Below are positions 25,821 to 36,370 of a DNA stretch of 64,000 bases, one piece after another. A program made the translations under genes and the position numbers. Numbering within the stretch: position 1 is the first letter of the stretch; each line of letters begins with the position of its first letter. The notes beneath the pieces are model-generated. The model had not been told where the DNA came from, did no database searches, and saw only the letters and a program-made list of their open reading frames with translations. Source of the stretch: Tubulanus polymorphus (Eukaryota > Nemertea > Palaeonemertea > Tubulaniformes > Tubulanidae); the NCBI RefSeq assembly GCF_964204645.1, contig NC_134026.1, positions 22,028,650 to 22,092,649 on the forward strand, read 5' to 3'.

Positions 25821-28713
25821 CGGATAAGTGGTTGTTTGTAGAACCACGGACTGAAACGGTCTCATTTTGCCGCGCACTTGATACACTAAGCGATAGCGTG
25901 TAATTTTATTTCATCGGTAAATTAAGTCTCAAGCCTGATAAAGCTATTTCCGGATGTCTTTGATGGCTGGTGGCGGACTCGTACATGAATCGATACAGGA
26001 GTGCATTAAAACACGTCACGATTCATAAAGGAGGGATATGTATACGGCTCTAAAAATGCCGGGCGGTACTGTCCGCGCGTGATATGATATTCAAAATAAC
26101 GTGTGAAAATCGATTCTCGGACATTCTGGTTAAAACATGCGTCTATATATAGTAAAGACTTTGGTTCGAGGAAAACAAAGCCGACAAGCCGGTGATCTGG
26201 CAACTGGTGATTCTGTCTTATATACGCGGAGGAACTAATTTATCAATTGGAATTGACACTGATCGATGGCTAGTGACGTTATGCATCTATTTCGCTCAGT
26301 CCAGTACGAACCATCGCTCTAGTCGATTGGCGTGTATTTGCAGAATTACCATATTTTCGTTCCCACTGGGAAAACATGCTGTTCTCGCAATAACCAAATG
26401 AACCTACTTCTTTTTGCAAATGGCACACTTCCTTCGACGCGACTCTCATACCTAAATATTCGTCGCCAGTCCGATGATTGATTTAGCGAGCTGCTTTCAT
26501 GAAGAAACGAAGGCAAATCGACGCGGGGTATGATTCGTCGTCAATAAAAACGAATTATCGCTCTAAGTCTAGCCTACGAAGACTCATGAAAAACAACATG
26601 TTTCTAATACATAAAATGATACGTTATTCGACGAAATGGATGAAATCGAAAAAAAGTCGGTGTTAATCGTGTAACGCTTTGATCCAAGGAAGTGAAAACC
26701 CGGCCATCGGATTTATAACTTCGCTGTAATTTGCTATTTCGAAAAGGTCAGTGCAGTTGTTGTCGGCATGGTGCGTTCTGCATAAATGGCCTGCGGAGTT
26801 AAATCGCGTCTCGAACGCCACCGGAATGCCAAACGAACTTCTCATGAGGGAATTGTTAAACGAAGCGGCAACTTGTACGACGACATAGCCATCTGACCGT
26901 GTGTAAGAGCCGCGTAATGAAAAATGACAGCGGAATTATTGGGATGCGCTTGTCAAAGTAAAAATCCAAATCCTTTTAGCTCTCTCGCCAGCGTCTGATA
27001 CTCGCTCAAGAGACTCGTCACGACCCAGATGCAGAGGAAATAAATAGGGAATTTTTGTTTGTTCGATCTATATCATCAGTTCAGCAAAAAATTTGATTAT
27101 TATTGAATGACCAACTCGTCGGAGAAATGATAGATTCGCGAGCAAAAGTTGATTTCTTATCAAATTACATCGTGACAACCTTGAATAGGAAGCGTAGTGG
27201 GTTGTTTTATACAGCGGAAAATATCGAAAAGCGATCGACGGCTTCTACGCACTGACTGATGCGTCATCTGCTATGCGACAAAATTCAGAAAATCTATATG
27301 TACGCGTAAAGCGATTTGATTTATCGGGTGAATTCGATGATCGATTGACCGCGCGAGGCAATCGATTTTAAACATTTACCACACTGGGGAACCTAATCAC
27401 CGACGGAAGAGTGTATTGCAGTTTTGAACTACTTCGATTAACTCATCATTCCAATTTGTCAAGGTCTATAATCTAAGACGTCGGTGGCGGCGGTGGCGCA
27501 CACCAGGAATATGCGCGTCGGACGAACGATCTTAACATTCCAATCCTCAAGTGCAACCTCGCAAAACTAGAATAATCCTGCCGCCACCGTGTTCGTTTCT
27601 TTCACGATATCATCATTTTCACTATACTTTTACTTCACGTGCGAGTGCTTTGTACGGTTTCCACACGCTACACTTCATTAGAACGATTAGATAAACGTAA
27701 ATCTTTTGACGAAATAGCGATCGGAAAATCTCGGTTCTGTGTAGTTTCGAAATTCCCTCGACGTAGTGGCTATCGCATTCCGTAATGTCGTTTTGATGAA
27801 GTAACTATACATATATGTGCCACTTTTATCATCGGTCTCTATGTCGCACCCGGATATTAACGAACTACGAAAATCCCAAGCGCATATTTATCTCCGCACA
27901 ACACACCTTACCACCATTTATCATTCGCGCTATTATGATAATTAAATTCGTGCAAAGTATTTCGTAGAATATGGCCGGAAAGGTCAATGGTCGGGAGAAT
28001 ATGATATTCATGTATATGCATTCAAAGAAGCCCGTATGAGATGTATATAGTTTCAACCTCATACAGGCTCATTGAATAATGTCCTTAAAGCTTCAAATGT
28101 TTTGATTTTCAACAAAAGACAGAAGTTTGCTTACGAGAAATACGAATCTGTACGTTTTAAGAATAATAGATTCCGAATCTCGGCGGCCCTTTTCTCAGAT
28201 CGTATTCGGCTCTGTAACAAACCGAAGAAAGATGTTCTTGAGCATTGAAAGCTTGTGCGAGACAGGCTGCTGCTTGTTGGCATCTAAAACGCTTTTAAGA
28301 TTAAAGGTAACGCCAAGATTACTCGATTCTCACCTTGAGCTATATACGAGTTGATATCCATTTTCTACTGACATCGTATTTGGACACCTACATTCAACTG
28401 TATGTACAGCAGAAAAAAGCTGCATTATAAATGAAAATACAAAATGAGCCCGTATATTTTCATCGATTGGTTTAGTTTTTAAATTTCAAAATAACTATTG
28501 AGCTTGCCGGATGCTAGCTCATCCATCATGGGATGAAATGGATGATGAATAACTACGCATCGATGCCCTGCAATAGTAGAGACGAAGCCTTTTAGCGCCT
28601 GAACTAAACAGCGTACGTATCAAAATGATTTCAGCGAAGATGGCAAGATTTCGGTTTTGTTTATTTGACAGTCTTTCGGGCTTTCGGGACAAAACCTGAA
28701 GTGTAATTGAAAG
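25821..28713. other. non-coding intron sequence
   Basis: Contains R3 copy 2 and several open frames under 70 codons. The minus-strand frame at 26845-26663 looks mildly protein-like (several potential N-glycosylation triplets) but ends at a stop with no recognised family. No gene is called. Confidence 0.4.
26474..26566. repeat. local duplicated segment R3, copy 2
   Basis: Partner of 25064-25150 (see that entry). Both copies share 'tgattgattta', 'catgaagaaacgaa' or 'tatgaagaaacgaa', and 'gaattatcg'. Confidence 0.5.
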
Positions 28714-28718
28714 GAAGG
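28714..28718. repeat. 5-bp target site duplication (left), GAAGG
   Basis: GAAGG immediately precedes the left LTR and recurs at 34726-34730 immediately after the right LTR. Five base pairs fits the target duplication of BEL/Pao-type integrases. Confidence 0.9.
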
Positions 28719-28960
28719 TGTCGAGAACAGGATGTTTATGTAAATATGTCAGTAACCATATAGTGTTCTCTCCCCCTTAGCCTATGTAGCGAATCATCAT
28801 ATATATTAGCATGCGCATGTGCAGTCGGGACAGGTGGTTAGCCTGTGTGTGACCGAAATAAACGAGTATCTTATGATCTGTAGACTGAACCCGTCGTGTT
28901 TTTAGTCTTTCTCTTCTTTTATCTCCGAACCTGGTCTTCTTTGTGACTCGCAACGCCACA
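28719..28960 (+). repeat. 5' LTR
   Basis: 242 bp, opening TGTCGAGAAC and closing AACGCCACA (TG...CA ends). A TATA-like TATATTA lies at 28802-28808 and an AATAAA polyadenylation hexamer at 28857-28862. This would place the transcription start between the two and the cleavage site downstream of the hexamer. Confidence 0.95.
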
Positions 28961-28961
28961 T

Positions 28962-28979
28962 TGGTGCCGTGACCAGGAT
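28962..28979 (+). other. primer-binding site, tRNA-His type
   Basis: TGGTGCCGTGACCAGGAT begins one base after the left LTR. Its complement, ATCCTGGTCACGGCACCA, is what I recall as the 3' end of invertebrate (Drosophila-type) tRNA-His(GTG), whose acceptor stem begins GCCGTGA. Minus-strand DNA synthesis would start here. The tRNA identity is from memory and should be checked against the host tRNA set. Confidence 0.8.
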
Positions 28980-28986
28980 CAGCCGA

Positions 28987-31900
28987 ATGGAGGATACTCA
29001 ACTGAACCGGTCGACAATCACACGAACTGCAATCAGGCAGAAAGTTGATGATCTCGTCGTGAAATCGTCAACAATCGTCGAAGATTTTCGAACGACCGAA
29101 GACGATGTAGATTTACTAAATATCTACATCGAGCAGATCACAGAAAAGTTAAGTCGACTAGAGAAGCTAGACTCGACGATCGAGGACCTAACTCCTTTAA
29201 CGCATCTTTCAGACACGATTCAAGAAGCAGAGGACTTCAGATCTAGCGTCATCGAAAAACGCGGCCGAATAATCCGATTTGTAGAAAAGGCGAAGCACAC
29301 AACGCAACCTCATAATTCTTCGATGAACAATTCCGGTGCTTCTGTGACGCCATTTCGCCCGAACAAGGTAAATCTACCTAAACTTACGCTCGCCAAATTC
29401 GACGGCGATTTACTCAAATGGCAGGAATTCATAGACGGATTCAATTCAGCGGTCAACGACGACCCGAATCTCGACGACGTCGTTAAGTTCCAATACTTAC
29501 GCGCACAACTTAACGGCGAAGCTTACAGAACGATCGAGGGTCTGGCCCTCACCGCGTCGAATTATGCGAACGCACTTCAAGTACTGATAAAAAGGTATGG
29601 GCAACCGCAAATCATTATCAGTGCATATATGCGAGCGTTATGGGAACTTTCGCGACCGACAGAAGACATGCAGAGTCTGATGGAATTTTCGGACAAACTG
29701 GAAACATATATCCGAGGACTAAGTGCGCTCGGAAAAAACGAAGATAGCTACGGAGATTTGTTGACTCCGATTATCTTAGATAAACTGCCTGGGATGATAC
29801 GACGACAGATAACGAGGGATAATAACGGCGCGAATTGGAGTCTCCAGTCGTTGCGAGATGCCCTTTCGAGAGAGATAACAGCGTTCCAGGCAGGAGTTTC
29901 AGTGTACCCAGAAACTGCTCACCTGGGTACCACGTCAGCGTTCCACGTGGGCAATGCGATCAAGAGAAAACCATTAAAATGTACATTTTGTAAAGGGACA
30001 CATTTCGCGTCAGATTGTGTTCTTGTAACCGAACCAGAGAAACGCCTGGATATCGTTAAACGAGATAAACTTTGTTATAATTGCATGGGCACTCATCGTT
30101 CTCGGGACTGTAAATCCAAGAACACATGTAAAAAGTGCAGAGGGAAACATCACACGTTACTATGTGGTTCCTCCCTTACAGAAACGCGCGAGATTTCTAC
30201 GAAAGATCGACCACAAAACGGAAGCAGAAGCGATTCTCACGATATAAAAACTGTTCATCAAACGTATGCCGGCGCCCAACAACCACGACCAGATGGGCCC
30301 ATACTTCTTAAAACAGCTGTGGCGGAGATTTTTTCGCCATCAACTTCCGCTAATAACCGCTCGAATGGTCGTAAGATAAACATTTTACTGGACGAAGGCA
30401 GCCATAGATCGTTTATCACGACGCGAATTTCTGTCAGCTTAAATCTCCCACATCTGGGCCAAGAGGAAATCAATCTAGCGACGTTCGGAGAACAACTGGC
30501 CGGTCGGCGATTACTTCAAAGAACGAACTTTAACATCGCGTCATCAGAGGGTTCACCGATACTAATTGAAGCCCTCGTGATACCGACCATCTCCACGCCA
30601 ATCAGCAATCTTGTAAACAATAAAGTTTTGGATCTTCCGCATCTGCGAAACCTAACTCTAGCGGAACAGCCATCATCAATAACCGGCGACTTTGATATCG
30701 ATGTATTAATTGGCGCCGATTACTACTGGTCTATAGTCGGCGATAATACCGTGAAGGGCTACGGCCCGACTGCCGTTTCATCACGTATAGGGTATCTCTT
30801 ATCAGGGCCCATACCGAGCCACACCTTACTCACCGGAGTAAGGAATTCAACCGTTCTCAACGTATCTTGTGTGAGAAATATGGATCTCAATTCGCACCGC
30901 GGAGAGGAAGTCTCATTACAATCGTTTTGGGACTTAGAAACGATCGGCATCAAAGATGACGCTTCTTTGATAAAAAACCGTGGACTTGCTTATTCGGACT
31001 ATATTAAAACCCATCTAACTGTTGATAGCGATGGACGCTATACTGCGAAACTACCTTGGAAAGAAAGCCACGCCCCCTTGCCGGACAACAGACACGTGGC
31101 CGAAGCACGGACTCGCAGTATGATACGCCGTTTATCCGCAGAAATGAGAACCGTATACGATGCAATAATTGAAGAACAACTGTCGCGTGATTTCATAGAG
31201 GATGTAACACATGACATCTCTAGTATCGGACACTATTTACCCCACCGAGGAGTAAAAAAGGACTCTACTACCACGCCCCTCAGAATCGTTTTCGACTGCA
31301 GTTGTAGAGTCGGAAGCGAACCGTCGTTGAATGATTGCTTGGAAACTGGACCCCCGCTCCTAAACGATTTGGTATCTATATTGTTGCGATTTCGATTGTA
31401 CTCTACGGGAATATCCACCGATATCGAAAAGGCATTTTTACAAATAAGACTCCACGAACACGATCGGAAGTATACCAAATTCTTGTGGTTAACCGACCCG
31501 AATGATCCAGAAAGCGATTTCAAAGTACTTCAGTTTAAAAGTATCCTGTTCGGAGCGGTCTCGAGCCCGTTTGTTCTTAACGCCACTGTCAAATCCCACT
31601 TAGCCAATTACGATTGCGAAACCGCGGGGAAATTGGCCGAAAACATATACGTGGATAATATCGTCACTGGAGTAACATCTGAGGACAAAGCGATAAACTT
31701 TTATGCACAATCAAACGAAATAATGAATTCTGCAGGCTTGGCCCTCAGAGCGTGGGCAACTAATTGCCAGAGACTGCGTAATTTGGCGAGCTCGGATGGA
31801 GTAGCCGAGTCGAAACCCATCGCGAACGTCCTCGGGATCCGATGGGACACTCATAACGACACCCTTAGCATCAAGGTAGATGACGGAACGTCCGATCTGG

Positions 31901-34311
31901 TGACAAAACGTGAGGTAGTTAGCGCGGCGTCGAAGTTATATGATCCGCTTGGTTTTCTGGCCCCCGTACAGGTCAGGGCTAAGATGTACATCCAGGAACT
32001 CTGGAAACTTAATCTAGGCTGGGACGACCCAGTACAGGACGAATCAATGCGAGAAAAATGGTTCTCGATTCGGAATGATTTGTCACGTGCGTCAGAAATT
32101 GTGTTATCAAGGAAATACTTAAGTCAACCGCAAACCCAGAATTATGAAATACACGTGTTTGCTGATAGTAGCAAAGCAGCATTTGGAGCTGTGGTTTATT
32201 TACGAAACCAGCATGATACATCGTTTGTTATGTCTAAGACACGTGTCGCACCAGTAAAGGAATTAACTATTCCACGACTGGAATTACTTGCTGCTTTGAC
32301 CGGTTCGAAGCTTATCGATTATGTAACTGAATCGCTCGGTTCCGAAATCGCTATAACCAAAAAAGTGCTTTGGAGCGATAGTCAGATTGTGCTTTGTTGG
32401 TTGAACTCCGATCGAAAGTTACCAGTATTCGTCAGCAACCGCGTGAAACAGATTAAATCTATCAAAATTGACGAGTACCGCTACTGCCCGACGTCTGATA
32501 ATCCGGCAGACATACTATCGCGTGGAATCGACTCCGAGAAACTACGGCATTCTAATTTGTGGTGGTTTGGCCCCGAATGGCTGAAACATGGCGACTGGCC
32601 CGTGGATAAATTATACGCTGACACTAGCACAGTTAATATCCTCCACATCAACGATCCTCAACCCGGGCAGGTTGAAGACGCGGAGGACGAACGGATTGGT
32701 TTGGTAGAATTAATCGACATTGAACGATTCATAGAGTTGGGATCATTATTACGTGTCACCGCTTACGTTTTCTTGTTTGTCGCGAAACTTCAACGCCAGA
32801 CAGATCGGTCCGCCGCGGATCTGACGCCGAATGATATAGCCCGAGCTAGAACGGCGTGGATTAAAGCTGTGCAAAATGCTAATTATTCGAATGAAATTTT
32901 CGTGCTGCAGGGTAATCATGCAAAATCGCGAGCGCCCCTGACAAAACAGCTACGGTTGTTTATTGGCGATGATAGCTTGTTGAGAGTTGGAGGGAGACTC
33001 CATAACGCCCCGATTGATTATGGCGCGAAATTCCCAATATTACTTCCCCCGAAAGGGCGATTTACCGAGTTAACTGTGATTGATGCTCACGCGAGAGCAC
33101 TTCATTTGGGTACAGAATCAACGATTAACCGTATTCGACAAACGTATTGGATTCAAAGTATCAGGAAAATCGTTAAATCTCTGTTGCGAAAATGTTACAA
33201 TTGCAAAATCATTAGTGGTCAGCCATACCCACTACCGGACCCTGCACCGTTGCAGAAGAGCAGGCTGACAGATGCCCCTCCCTTTACCGTAACGGGAGTG
33301 GATTTCACCGGACATTTGTTCGTGAGAGATAACAACAGAGAAGCGAAAGCGTATATTATCTTGTTTACATGTGCGAACACACGTGCCGTTCATCTCGAGG
33401 TTGTTTCTGATATGTCGTGTGCCACATTTCTTCTCGCCTTCCGACGTTTCGCCGCACGTCGATCCTTACCCCAAAAGTTGATAAGTGATAATGGATCGGC
33501 ATTCGTGGCCGCGGCGGGAGAAATAAAGAAGCTTCTCGATATTCATTCGGTTCGAAAATACATGCTCGAGAAAAATGTTGAATGGGTATTTATACCAAAG
33601 GCCGCCCCATGGCATGGTGGCTTTTGGGAACGTTTAGTTGGACTTACGAAACAAGTTCTGAAACGTGTTTTAGTCCGCGCATACATATCGATGTCTGAAC
33701 TTATTACGCTCGTCGCGGAAATCGAAATGGTGATCAACAACCGCCCGCTTACGTATTTGTCCGATGACGTAACTGATCCAGAACCGCTAACACCATCGCA
33801 CCTCCTTCACGGACGAGTTATGTCGAATCTACCGCACCTATCTGATACCGATGCTATCAGTGATCCGGAGTATGGTGTTTCGATAAACACACAAAACCTC
33901 CAGAAACGCGCACAAAGAGTGATGGAACTCTTCGAACATTTTCGGTCTCGTTGGACCAACGAATACGTTATTGCGCTACGTGAACGACATCTGTCCATGC
34001 GAAATAATGGCAGAACAAGCGAGATTCGATCAGGAGACGTTGTACTCGTACACGACGACCAAAAACGTAGAATTAACTGGAAGCTTGCGATCGTAACGAA
34101 TCTGAACTACGGGAACGACGGCGCAGTTCGTTCAGCAGAAATTAGAATGGGCACTACAAATACTAGCCGACCTATAAATAAACTGTTCCCGCTTGAAATT
34201 AACACCGATATGGACTTTAAAGAGCCTGGCCCCGTTATAGCCTCCGATCCGCGACCCGTGCGAAACGCAGCGCGAAAGGCTCGTGCAAAAATCGTTGAAT
34301 GTTTGAAATAG
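28987..34311 (+). CDS. BEL/Pao Gag-Pol polyprotein
   Basis: A 1774-residue single-frame polyprotein for particle formation, processing, reverse transcription and integration. The first ATG is at 28987; an in-frame GTG at 28969 lies inside the primer-binding site and is not a likely start. Order: a helical N-terminus (about 10-110); a DUF1759-type Gag region (about 130-300); three CCHC-like knuckles of C-x2-C-x3-H-x4-C (C332-C344, C363-C375, C381-C393); a protease/DUF1758 region with LLDEGS (D469) and DVLIGADYYW (573-582); reverse transcriptase with D812 in TDIEKAF and YVDN with D890; RNase H with D1060, E1099, D1131 and D1175; an integrase zinc finger (H1368, H1373, C1403, C1406); an integrase core with D1439, D1501 and E1548; and a DUF5641-like C-terminus (about 1639-1738). 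The protease has D-E-G where D-S/T-G is usual, and the polymerase box is YVDN rather than YVDD. All other catalytic acids are present, so the protein looks functional. Confidence 0.97.
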   Translation: MEDTQLNRSTITRTAIRQKVDDLVVKSSTIVEDFRTTEDDVDLLNIYIEQITEKLSRLEKLDSTIEDLTPLTHLSDTIQEAEDFRSSVIEKRGRIIRFVEKAKHTTQPHNSSMNNSGASVTPFRPNKVNLPKLTLAKFDGDLLKWQEFIDGFNSAVNDDPNLDDVVKFQYLRAQLNGEAYRTIEGLALTASNYANALQVLIKRYGQPQIIISAYMRALWELSRPTEDMQSLMEFSDKLETYIRGLSALGKNEDSYGDLLTPIILDKLPGMIRRQITRDNNGANWSLQSLRDALSREITAFQAGVSVYPETAHLGTTSAFHVGNAIKRKPLKCTFCKGTHFASDCVLVTEPEKRLDIVKRDKLCYNCMGTHRSRDCKSKNTCKKCRGKHHTLLCGSSLTETREISTKDRPQNGSRSDSHDIKTVHQTYAGAQQPRPDGPILLKTAVAEIFSPSTSANNRSNGRKINILLDEGSHRSFITTRISVSLNLPHLGQEEINLATFGEQLAGRRLLQRTNFNIASSEGSPILIEALVIPTISTPISNLVNNKVLDLPHLRNLTLAEQPSSITGDFDIDVLIGADYYWSIVGDNTVKGYGPTAVSSRIGYLLSGPIPSHTLLTGVRNSTVLNVSCVRNMDLNSHRGEEVSLQSFWDLETIGIKDDASLIKNRGLAYSDYIKTHLTVDSDGRYTAKLPWKESHAPLPDNRHVAEARTRSMIRRLSAEMRTVYDAIIEEQLSRDFIEDVTHDISSIGHYLPHRGVKKDSTTTPLRIVFDCSCRVGSEPSLNDCLETGPPLLNDLVSILLRFRLYSTGISTDIEKAFLQIRLHEHDRKYTKFLWLTDPNDPESDFKVLQFKSILFGAVSSPFVLNATVKSHLANYDCETAGKLAENIYVDNIVTGVTSEDKAINFYAQSNEIMNSAGLALRAWATNCQRLRNLASSDGVAESKPIANVLGIRWDTHNDTLSIKVDDGTSDLVTKREVVSAASKLYDPLGFLAPVQVRAKMYIQELWKLNLGWDDPVQDESMREKWFSIRNDLSRASEIVLSRKYLSQPQTQNYEIHVFADSSKAAFGAVVYLRNQHDTSFVMSKTRVAPVKELTIPRLELLAALTGSKLIDYVTESLGSEIAITKKVLWSDSQIVLCWLNSDRKLPVFVSNRVKQIKSIKIDEYRYCPTSDNPADILSRGIDSEKLRHSNLWWFGPEWLKHGDWPVDKLYADTSTVNILHINDPQPGQVEDAEDERIGLVELIDIERFIELGSLLRVTAYVFLFVAKLQRQTDRSAADLTPNDIARARTAWIKAVQNANYSNEIFVLQGNHAKSRAPLTKQLRLFIGDDSLLRVGGRLHNAPIDYGAKFPILLPPKGRFTELTVIDAHARALHLGTESTINRIRQTYWIQSIRKIVKSLLRKCYNCKIISGQPYPLPDPAPLQKSRLTDAPPFTVTGVDFTGHLFVRDNNREAKAYIILFTCANTRAVHLEVVSDMSCATFLLAFRRFAARRSLPQKLISDNGSAFVAAAGEIKKLLDIHSVRKYMLEKNVEWVFIPKAAPWHGGFWERLVGLTKQVLKRVLVRAYISMSELITLVAEIEMVINNRPLTYLSDDVTDPEPLTPSHLLHGRVMSNLPHLSDTDAISDPEYGVSINTQNLQKRAQRVMELFEHFRSRWTNEYVIALRERHLSMRNNGRTSEIRSGDVVLVHDDQKRRINWKLAIVTNLNYGNDGAVRSAEIRMGTTNTSRPINKLFPLEINTDMDFKEPGPVIASDPRPVRNAARKARAKIVECLK

Positions 34312-34476
34312 TTGCATAATAGTTACTATCAATGCCTGAATTTACTATTTAATCGTATTTTGAATTAACGTTTAGTTGTTTATTGATTTCCATAAGCTTT
34401 ATTTACTTAATCCATTGTAATGATTAGTCATATATCTCTCCGTTCTTACTCTTTATTTGTTTACCTTTGTCGCCCC
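34312..34476 (+). other. retrotransposon 3' untranslated region
   Basis: About 165 bp of AT-rich DNA between the Gag-Pol stop and the purine tract. No further frame is present, so there is no env-like gene. Confidence 0.8.
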
Positions 34477-34483
34477 GGAGAAA
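34477..34483 (+). other. polypurine tract
   Basis: GGAGAAA directly abuts the right LTR and is the probable plus-strand primer. It is short for such a tract, but no longer purine run lies upstream. Confidence 0.7.
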
Positions 34484-34725
34484 TGTCGAGAACAGGATGT
34501 TTATGTAAATATGTCAGTAACCATATAGTGTTCTCTCCCCCTTAGCCTATGTAGCGAATCATCATATATATTAGCATGCGCATGTGCAGTCGGGACAGGT
34601 GGTTAGCCTGTGTGTGACCGAAATAAACGAGTATCGTATGATCTGTAGACTGAACCCGTCGTGTTTTTAGTCTTTCTCTTCTTTTATCTCCGAACCTGGT
34701 CTTCTTTGTGACTCGCAACGCCACA
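34484..34725 (+). repeat. 3' LTR
   Basis: 242 bp, identical to the 5' LTR except for G at 34636 (T in the left copy at 28871). Its AATAAA is at 34622-34627. Confidence 0.95.
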
Positions 34726-34730
34726 GAAGG
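34726..34730. repeat. 5-bp target site duplication (right), GAAGG
   Basis: Matches 28714-28718. The uninterrupted pre-insertion site would have contained a single GAAGG followed by TGTCGGATT. Confidence 0.9.
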
Positions 34731-36370
34731 TGTCGGATTAATAAACGACCACGGTTGAATGTGACGAACGAACGTTTTCGTCTGTAACCGGAAAAGTTGT
34801 ACTTCCGTCGTTTGCGGTCACCATGTTCACCATAAACAGACATCAAGAGCGGCCAATAATCTATAAACTCGTGCTATATTAATTTCAATATCGCTGCATC
34901 ATTTGTCAACAAAATGACAGCTGAAAACTGCAATTACAGCGCCCACAAAACATGCCGTAGGTAGAAGAAAAATTGCGTCAGAGCTATATCCGTACATTAC
35001 ACACAGACATTGCCACATCTCTATAATCCTGAATTAGAATTCAATACATTCTTAGAACAAATGGGTTCTTTGGGGTTCTTCGAAGAACCTTGAGGTATTT
35101 CAGCACCTAAAAGTGATATTAATGGTATAGAGGGGTTCTTTGTGAAATGAAAGGGTCTTCAAAGAATCCATGACTTCCATTCTATATATCATGTTGGTTC
35201 TAGGTAAACCTACGCATCGTAATTCCCACATATAAAATTCTGAAGATTTGAAAAATTGAATAATCCTGACATAATGACGTATGAATAGTTTCTATAGGTT
35301 TATTGGTATCACTATGAGATTGGTTCACACATTAAAAATTCCTAAAATGATGAAATGAGGTTAAAATTTTAAAAAAAACAATAAACGACTTGCTATGGTA
35401 TACGGGATTTATCTGTCGCGTATGTGCCGTAAGCGCACTCGCTGCAGACGAGGTTCTTCCTTCTTTTTTCATCCAAATCAAACGTGGATTCCCGCGACGT
35501 AAAACTTCCGCAAATACAAATATTCCCAATCGCGCAGAGAGTCATTTTGTGCCATCATCGGCGAGAAATTGCTATCAACCGATGGGACTGCTTTTACTAA
35601 CATGTCAGAGTAAATTAATGTCGGAGAAAAAACAAAAAGAACCGAACGCCAATATAATCCATCACCGACAAACTACCGGCTACAAATAATAACACTGAAG
35701 TGGAGAATCTTGGAGATCTCGAGACCGGAATACATCGATTTACTATTCTATCGAATCTGTAAGTTGAATAAGCTCGATGCAGTGATTTTCCAAGAAGCAA
35801 CGAAAAAGCATGTTTGAAACGTGAACTTGGGTTTACATTTCGTAAAGTAAAGATGACATTGGAAATGGTGCAAAAAATTATGGTAAGCGAATACGGCTAA
35901 AGCTGCCATTTGAAATATTCAACAGTAGCTTGCGTGTCATCTTCGTTCGCAAATCGTCTCAAAAGTGTGCTCTATTTATAGCGACACTCGTCCTTGTCGC
36001 CCTGCATGCTAATGAGCATCAGCAGTCACCGAAACAAGATCTCGCCGCAGCCAGTCGAGGAAAAATCAGACGGCGAGAAAATACGTGACCAGTTAAAAAC
36101 CTTGGAGTAATCATTCAGGCGGTTCAGTTGCTCAAAAGTTGGTTAGACTAAGCAGTGGATAGTTGACATAGTGACAATCAAAACTTCATTGGTTATCTTT
36201 AACCAATCTTTGAGCAACTCACCCCTTAATGATTAAGTATATCTGTATCTGAGATCTCCATCCATAGCGCCATGTGTAGCTTTTGCCCGATATTACATGG
36301 ATGTTTCTATATACGTATTTCCCGAATAAAGACACTAATGTCTATCGCCAATATAAAATTATCATTTCAG
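34731..36370. other. non-coding intron sequence
   Basis: AT-rich with short direct and inverted motifs around 'ggttcttcgaagaacc' (near 35075) and several 'gggttctt' repeats at 35060-35155. No gene is supported. Confidence 0.45.

Larger units (their letters stand above)
28719..34725 (+). mobile_element. complete BEL/Pao LTR retrotransposon, 6007 bp
   Basis: Autonomous retrotransposon with every expected part in order: 242-bp LTR, primer-binding site, one Gag-Pol frame, short purine tract and second LTR, bounded by a GAAGG target duplication. The LTRs differ at one position of 242 (T at 28871, G at 34636), and the coding frame has no stop or frameshift. Insertion is therefore recent and the copy may be competent. 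There is no envelope-like frame after the integrase. Order within pol is protease, reverse transcriptase, RNase H, integrase, as in BEL/Pao. It lies antisense to the putative PDE4 gene, in its largest intron. Confidence 0.97.

Noticed and set aside
26663-26845. Minus-strand frame with N-glycosylation triplets as a secreted-protein terminal exon
   Set aside because: Possible acceptor only; no family recognised and no partner exon found.
28969-28986. GTG at 28969 as the Gag-Pol start
   Set aside because: It lies inside the tRNA primer-binding site and is not an ATG; the first ATG at 28987 is the natural start.
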